DNA of 64,000 bases from Bradyrhizobium sp. CCGUVB4N (lineage in GTDB: Bacteria; Pseudomonadota; Alphaproteobacteria; Rhizobiales; Xanthobacteraceae). The translations under genes and the position numbers were made by a program. The notes below the pieces were generated by a model. That model was given only the letters and a program-made list of their open reading frames with translations. It did not search any database and was not told where the DNA came from. Each line of letters opens with the position of its first letter. Position 1 is the stretch's first letter. The stretch covers positions 6,696,001-6,760,000 of the forward strand of contig NZ_JANADP010000001.1 in NCBI RefSeq assembly GCF_024199945.1. Reading direction: 5' to 3'. Below, one piece after another: positions 59,195 to 64,000 of the stretch.

Positions 59195-60763
59195 TTATGC
59201 CGCGCCCTTCAACCGATCGGCCATGCGCTCAGCGATGGCGACCGTGGTCAAGTGAGTGTTGGCGCGCGGCACTTCCGGCATGATCGAAGCATCGATCACG
59301 CGCAATCCCGTGCATCCGATCACCCGGCATTCGGGATCGACGACCGAACGCGCGTCGCCAATTGCGCCCATTCTGCAGGTGCCGCTGGCGTGCTGCGCGT
59401 CGCTGCACTCGGCGAACAGCCAGTCGTCGAGCTCCGCGTCGCCCAGCGGCTCGTCCATGGAGCGTCCACTGGCGCCATAGTCGACGCGATGAGCGATCTC
59501 GGCCACCGCAGGCTGCAGGCAGATATCACGCAGGCGACGAACGCCGTCGCGCATCCGCGCGAGATCGCTGGGGTCGGACAGCATGCGCTCCTCGACGTCA
59601 GGATCGACCTCGGGATCGGCCGAGACGATGCGGACGTGCCCCTGGCTGAACGCCTGATAGACGGAGACGGCGATGCGCCCCAGCGTGACTTCCACCATCG
59701 ATTGCGACGAGCGCGCAAGATTACCGGCGATCATGATCATGTCGTTCTCGCCGGCGCCCGCGAGACCGGACGAGTAGCGCAGGCAGCAATTGGTGTGCCG
59801 GTGCATCAGCGTGCTGACCTGACTGCCTTCGCGCAGATGCAGCAATGCGTTGACGATCGGATGGTCCAGCAAATTCTCGCCCGCCGGCAAGTCGGCACGG
59901 ACCGGGATGCCGAGCCTCTCCAGCACGGCGGCGGGCCCGATGCCGGAGCGCTGCAAAATGGCCGGCGAATGGATGGCACCCGCGCAGAGGATGACGTCAC
60001 GCGTCGCGCGGGGTGTGTAGGATCGGCCGTTCACGCGGACCATGACGCCGTTGGCGTGCAGCCGGTTGCCCTCGAAGGTGATGGTGTCGACCAGCGCCTG
60101 ACCGACGATGTCGAGATTGGCGCGATCGCGCGCGGGCTCCAGATAGCCGTCGTTGGTGGAGATCCGTAAGCCGCCCTCGCTGTTGATGGCGTAGGGCGAG
60201 ACGCCGGTGCCCACGGGCGCGTTGTGATCCTCGCACCAGCCATAGCCGAGGCCGAGCGCCGAGGCGCGCAGCGCGCGGTCGACATTGCCCCAATCCGGGA
60301 TCGGCGCGCGGTACACCGGGATCGGACCGCGATCGCCGTGATAGGACGCATCGGAGAAATTCTTGTCCGTTTCGAGCTTGCAGAAATAGGGCAGAAGCTC
60401 GTCCCACGACCAGCCGGTGCAGCCCGCGGCCGCCCAGCGGTCGATGTCGTCAGGAACGGCGCGGATTGCGATCTGGCCATTGATTGTCGAGCTGCCGCCC
60501 ATGGCGCGGCCACGCCAGAGCAGCAGCGGCTGCTGCCGCTCGGTGCGGCGCGCCAGCAGCTTCGGCCAACGGAAGTCGTCGTCACCGATGGCGCGCATGG
60601 GGTTCGGGATGCGAATGTGGTCCGGCGTGGTGGCGGTGCGAAGATCCTGCCCCGCCTCGAGCAGCAGCACACGATGCGACGGATCTTCGCTGAGGCGCGC
60701 GGCCAACGTCGCTCCGGCGGAACCTCCGCCGATGATGATCGTATCGTATTCCTGTTCAATCAC
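59195..60763 (-). CDS. GMC-family FAD oxidoreductase (choline dehydrogenase-like)
   Basis: 522 residues. FAD motif TIIIGGGSAGATLAARLSED at the N-terminus, GMC signature around WRGRAMGGSSTINGQIAIR, and the catalytic His region HASGTCRMG plus NTHLTTVAIAERMAD at the C-terminus. It oxidises an alcohol or sugar. No signal peptide, so cytoplasmic or loosely attached. GTG at 60763 is the likely start. It is the last gene after a sugar-type ABC importer, hence probably acts on the imported compound. Confidence 0.9.
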   Translation of the reverse strand: MIEQEYDTIIIGGGSAGATLAARLSEDPSHRVLLLEAGQDLRTATTPDHIRIPNPMRAIGDDDFRWPKLLARRTERQQPLLLWRGRAMGGSSTINGQIAIRAVPDDIDRWAAAGCTGWSWDELLPYFCKLETDKNFSDASYHGDRGPIPVYRAPIPDWGNVDRALRASALGLGYGWCEDHNAPVGTGVSPYAINSEGGLRISTNDGYLEPARDRANLDIVGQALVDTITFEGNRLHANGVMVRVNGRSYTPRATRDVILCAGAIHSPAILQRSGIGPAAVLERLGIPVRADLPAGENLLDHPIVNALLHLREGSQVSTLMHRHTNCCLRYSSGLAGAGENDMIMIAGNLARSSQSMVEVTLGRIAVSVYQAFSQGHVRIVSADPEVDPDVEERMLSDPSDLARMRDGVRRLRDICLQPAVAEIAHRVDYGASGRSMDEPLGDAELDDWLFAECSDAQHASGTCRMGAIGDARSVVDPECRVIGCTGLRVIDASIMPEVPRANTHLTTVAIAERMADRLKGAA

Positions 60764-60803
60764 GTCCTGTGCGCTCCTTCGACAGCCCCATGGGACGCGA
60801 CGA

Positions 60804-61661
60804 TCATTCCTTCAAACCGGTCCCGGCCACACCACGCACGAAATTTCGTCGCATCAGCGAGAAGAACAGCGCGCTGGGAACAAGGGCGACCGCAGCAGCC
60901 GCGCTGAGATGGCCGATATCCACGGTGAAGCCGGTCTGGAACAGGGCCAGCCCGACTTCGAGCGTATACGTATCCTTGTTGGTGGTCACGACGAGCGGCC
61001 ATGCGAACGCGGTCCAGGCCTGGAAGAATGCCAGCACCCCAAGCGCCCCCAGCGGCCCCCGCATCAGCGGGAGCACGATCCGCAGAAAGATCCACCCCTC
61101 GCCTGCCCCATCCACCCGCGCGGCTTCCAGCAGCTCGTCGGGGATCGACGTCGTCACATATTGCCGCACCTGGAAGATGCCGAAACTCATGACGAGATAG
61201 CCGACCAGGAGGCCGGGCAGCGTGTTCAACATACCCGCGGCCTGAACATTCAGATAGAGCGGGATCATGTAGACTTCGAAGGGCACGACTGACGTCGCGA
61301 TGATGACGCCGAAGACGGCCGGAAACCAGGGAAGATCGAACTTGCCGAGCACGTAGCCGGCGATGGCGGAGGTGGCGACGATGCTGGTCGTCGAAATCCC
61401 TGCAAAGATCAGTGTATTGCCGATCCAACGCAGCAGCGGCGTTTCGTGCAGCACGCCGAGAATGTTCTCCAGTGTCGGCTGGTTTGGAATGATGGTGGGC
61501 GGCCAGGCCAGCAATTCTGGCGGCGTCTTGAACGCGTTGCTGATCAGGAAGACCAGCGGCAGCAGCATCATCAGGCCGACAACGGATAGGACAACGTCGA
61601 TCGCGAGGCCGGCTGGCGTGTTGCGATCGATATCGCTGGACGGATGGTCTGGATCGCTCAC
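60804..61661 (-). CDS. Carbohydrate ABC transporter permease (MalG type)
   Basis: 285 residues from GTG 61661, overlapping the stop of the upstream permease (GTGA). Six membrane helices and the loop DELLEAARVDGAGEGWIFLRIVLPLMRGPL, typical of MalG permeases. Second permease of a sugar-type importer. No ATPase gene follows in the window. Confidence 0.92.
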   Translation of the reverse strand: MSDPDHPSSDIDRNTPAGLAIDVVLSVVGLMMLLPLVFLISNAFKTPPELLAWPPTIIPNQPTLENILGVLHETPLLRWIGNTLIFAGISTTSIVATSAIAGYVLGKFDLPWFPAVFGVIIATSVVPFEVYMIPLYLNVQAAGMLNTLPGLLVGYLVMSFGIFQVRQYVTTSIPDELLEAARVDGAGEGWIFLRIVLPLMRGPLGALGVLAFFQAWTAFAWPLVVTTNKDTYTLEVGLALFQTGFTVDIGHLSAAAAVALVPSALFFSLMRRNFVRGVAGTGLKE

Positions 61662-62545
61662 GCCCGGCTCCGATCCCGAAACAACCTGAACTGCGCGCCC
61701 GTGAGAATGAGCACGATCACGAGAAGGACGACGGCCTCGGCGGCGGCATAGCCGACCCGGTAATTTCGAAAGCTGTTTTCGAGCATGTCGAGGACGAGCA
61801 CGCGAACCAGATGCCCCGGCGCACCCTGGACGTCCGAGGCCAGGACGAAGGCTTGCGCATAGATGTTGTACGACGAGATCAGCGTGATCACCGACACGTA
61901 CAGCATCACCGGCTTCAGCAGAGGGATTGCGACGTAGCGGAACGCCTGGAACGCGGATGCGCCGTCGAGCCGCGCCGCCTCGTAGAGCGCCTCCGGAACG
62001 TTTTTCAACCCGACGAGAAAGATCAGTACGGCATAGCCGATCGCCTGCCAGGAGCACAGAACGATCAGGCAGACCACCGACAGGACGGGGTCGAACAGCC
62101 AGGACTGCGCCGGGATTCCGAACCATCCGATCAACGCGTTGAGCGGCCCGAGCCGCGCATCAAAAATCCATTTCCAGGCCATCGCCGCCGGCACCAGCGA
62201 CACGACATGGGGCAGGAAGATCGAGGTTTCGTAGAAGCCGCTGCGCCGGAGCCCCTGCCGGCTGTTGATCAGCGCAGCGAGCGCGAGCCCCACGGGAATC
62301 GTGATCACCAGCACGCCGAAGGCGACGATGGTGGTATTGAAGATCGCTTCGATAAACAGCGGATCGCTCATCAGTTCGACGAAGTTGTCGAACCCGACGA
62401 ACGGCTTGCGCCGCGAGATGATGTTCCACTTGAACAGGCTGAGACGCAATGTCTCAGCGATCGGGTAAACGCGCAGGCAAGCATAGAGGCCGAGAACCGG
62501 AAGCAGCGCCAGAACCGGAAACAGCCATTTCGGCTTGGAACGCAT
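61658..62545 (-). CDS. Carbohydrate ABC transporter permease (MalF type)
   Basis: 295 residues from ATG 62545. Six helices with loop EALYEAARLDGASAFQAFRYVAIPLLKPVML, the MalF EAA motif. Pairs with the MalG-type permease. It lies 65 bases after the binding-protein gene. Confidence 0.93.
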   Translation of the reverse strand: MRSKPKWLFPVLALLPVLGLYACLRVYPIAETLRLSLFKWNIISRRKPFVGFDNFVELMSDPLFIEAIFNTTIVAFGVLVITIPVGLALAALINSRQGLRRSGFYETSIFLPHVVSLVPAAMAWKWIFDARLGPLNALIGWFGIPAQSWLFDPVLSVVCLIVLCSWQAIGYAVLIFLVGLKNVPEALYEAARLDGASAFQAFRYVAIPLLKPVMLYVSVITLISSYNIYAQAFVLASDVQGAPGHLVRVLVLDMLENSFRNYRVGYAAAEAVVLLVIVLILTGAQFRLFRDRSRA

Positions 62546-62610
62546 GGAGTCTCCCGGAGTGGCCGCCGGCTAGCGCTGCAAATGTGTCGACGCGACCATC
62601 GATTGCGAGC

Positions 62611-63894
62611 TCACTTGGCCAGCAGATCTTCCCGGGCGAGGATCTTGTCACTCTCCTCAGCAGCAGATTTCAGGAAAGCGTCGACGGCGGCATCATTTCC
62701 TGCCAGCGATTTGTCGGTGAAGGCCTTCTCGAGCCGGGCCGCGAGCCGGGTGAGAATTTCACTCGCCGGACTGATCGCCGGCACCGTGAAGAAGACGTGG
62801 TCGGCGGGGGTATTCACGAACGCGCCGAGCTGGGGAATCTTGCTGATGACCGCGGAGTAGTCGAGCCCCTTGCGATTGGGCACCCACGCCGTGTTCTCGA
62901 CCAGCCACAGCAAATTCTCCGGCTCGTTCGCCTTCTGAACGAAGTCCCAGGCGATCTGGCTCTTCGGCCCCTTGTTGGGGACGTAGAGATCCACCGGGAC
63001 CATCAGCGTGCCCTTCGGCAATGGCGCCGTCGCGTATTTGAGGTTGGGCGCCTTCTTGGCAACGTCGCCGATCACCCAGGACTCCCGGATGAACATCGCG
63101 GTCTGGCCGAGCTCGAAGGCTTCGGCGTCCGCCTTCATCTCGGGCAACACCGTCCGATAGGTCACGACGTTGTCGAGGTACTGCTTGAGCGCGTTGCGGC
63201 CGGCTTCGTTGGCATAGGCGGCGCGCCACTTGCCGCCCTTCTCCTCCAACAGCGTGCCGCCGTGATTATAGAGGATGGTCCAATATTTCTCCGCGATGCC
63301 GGAGCCACCACCGCTGAGACGCAGGCTCCAGCCGCTGACGGTCGGCGTGCCGGATGCGTCGCGTTGGACGAGCTTCTGCGCATAGGCCGTGTATTCCGCC
63401 ATCGTCTTGGGAGGCGAATTGAGACCGGCCTTGGCAAACATGTCGGTGTTGTAGAACAGCGCGCCCTGCCCCTGGAACAGCGGCACACCGTAAATCTTGC
63501 CGTCATACGTGGCGGTCTTCACCCGCGTCATGTCGTAATTGGCTTTGACGAAACCCACGATCGCGGCCGGCGGCTCCGGGATGAGGCCCGCCTCCAGATA
63601 TCGCGCAGCCTCGACCTCCATCTCGATGACGTCTCCGGCGGAGCCGGATGGAAGCGAGAGCGCCAGCCGCTTCTCATGTTCACGCAAGGCGATGGCCTCG
63701 ACGCTGATGTCGAGATCGGGATACTTCGCCTTCAGCTGGTCTCCGACGCGCTTGTAGAACGGGGCGAGGTCGGGCCAGCCGCTCCAGATGGTCAGCTTCT
63801 CCGCCGACGCAGGCAAAGCCAGCATCGGGAGGGCGGCAGCCACCGCCAGCAACCGGGCCGCCGACAGCCAGAAGGATTTCGCAATGAAGGCCAT
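62611..63894 (-). CDS. Extracellular sugar-binding protein (SBP_bac_1)
   Basis: 427 residues from ATG 63894. Signal peptide ends ALPASAEK. Mature start LTIWSGWPDLAPFYKRVGDQLKAKYPDLDI and AMFIRESWVIGDVAKKAPNLKYATAPLPKG are typical of family 1 binding proteins. It heads the binding protein - permease - permease - GMC row. Ligand, probably a sugar or polyol, is unknown. Confidence 0.93.
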   Translation of the reverse strand: MAFIAKSFWLSAARLLAVAAALPMLALPASAEKLTIWSGWPDLAPFYKRVGDQLKAKYPDLDISVEAIALREHEKRLALSLPSGSAGDVIEMEVEAARYLEAGLIPEPPAAIVGFVKANYDMTRVKTATYDGKIYGVPLFQGQGALFYNTDMFAKAGLNSPPKTMAEYTAYAQKLVQRDASGTPTVSGWSLRLSGGGSGIAEKYWTILYNHGGTLLEEKGGKWRAAYANEAGRNALKQYLDNVVTYRTVLPEMKADAEAFELGQTAMFIRESWVIGDVAKKAPNLKYATAPLPKGTLMVPVDLYVPNKGPKSQIAWDFVQKANEPENLLWLVENTAWVPNRKGLDYSAVISKIPQLGAFVNTPADHVFFTVPAISPASEILTRLAARLEKAFTDKSLAGNDAAVDAFLKSAAEESDKILAREDLLAK

Positions 63895-63938
63895 GTCCCC
63901 GCTCCCAGAACTCTAAAATTCCGATCAAAGGCTGTCAT

Positions 63939-63950
63939 GCAACCGGTTGC
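63939..63950. promoter_or_regulatory. LacI-family type operator palindrome
   Basis: GCAACCGGTTGC is a perfect 12-bp palindrome with the central CCGG and outer GCAA/TTGC seen in LacI/GalR-family sites. It lies 45 bases upstream of the sugar-binding protein start. The regulator itself is not in the window. The last 50 bases show nothing else. Confidence 0.6.
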
Positions 63951-64000
63951 GTGTCAATTGCGATCCGTTGCCGCTTTCCAAGGCTGTTGACCAAATCGTC

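Overview
The window looks like chromosomal DNA of a slow-growing rhizobium, most likely Bradyrhizobium. The reasons are the high GC content, a subclass B3 metallo-beta-lactamase that reads like BJP-1 of B. japonicum, a xoxF - cytochrome c - flhA - gfa formaldehyde module in the order I recall from Bradyrhizobium, and REP-like intergenic elements of a type common in this genus. This placement rests on recalled protein features, not on a search.

Region 1 (1-23 kb) is a lanthanide/PQQ periplasmic oxidation island. It holds three PQQ alcohol dehydrogenases (6193-7857, xoxF at 12525-14330, and 20564-22300). All three carry the Asp-x-Asp pair that marks lanthanide-dependent enzymes. Around them lie two c-type cytochromes, a XoxJ-like binding protein, flhA and gfa for glutathione-dependent formaldehyde oxidation, a divergent AraC regulator, a Rieske protein paired with the third dehydrogenase, and a periplasmic Mo-hydroxylase pair. 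Two short genes stand out. One is a four-EF-hand protein at 5467-5859 with all the marks of lanmodulin. The other is a 26-residue pqqA at 5215-5295, without pqqBCDE nearby. lanM, pqqA, an outer-membrane-like protein and a small Cys protein lie in a row on the minus strand. A SsuABC/TauABC-type ABC importer opens the window.

Region 2 (23-34 kb) is mixed. It has a truncated haemoglobin, 3-hydroxyacyl-CoA dehydrogenase, an ars operon (arsR, ArsI-like lyase, arsC, aquaglyceroporin) without a classical arsenite pump, tungstate transporter genes tupB and tupA placed tail to tail, several small secreted proteins, a long acidic repeat protein, a TonB-receptor stub, an esterase and the BJP-1-like lactamase.

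Region 3 (34-45.5 kb) has a membrane GGDEF-EAL protein. It is followed by a probable eight-gene minus-strand operon: a CoxMSL-type Mo hydroxylase followed by a complete branched-chain-type ABC importer, with a divergent TetR gene and paired palindromes between them. This suggests uptake and hydroxylation of one unknown substrate.

Region 4 (45.5-56 kb) is a histidine utilisation cluster: hutI-hutH-hutU on minus, hutF-hutC on plus, and a perfect 20-bp palindrome between hutI and hutF. It continues into an ABC importer and an M20 amidohydrolase. hutG is not in the window.

Region 5 (56-64 kb) has a stand-alone BamA, a small secreted protein, and a sugar-type ABC importer (binding protein, two permeases) followed by a GMC oxidoreductase. 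A LacI-type palindrome lies upstream of that set. I saw no tRNA, rRNA, insertion sequence or CRISPR array.
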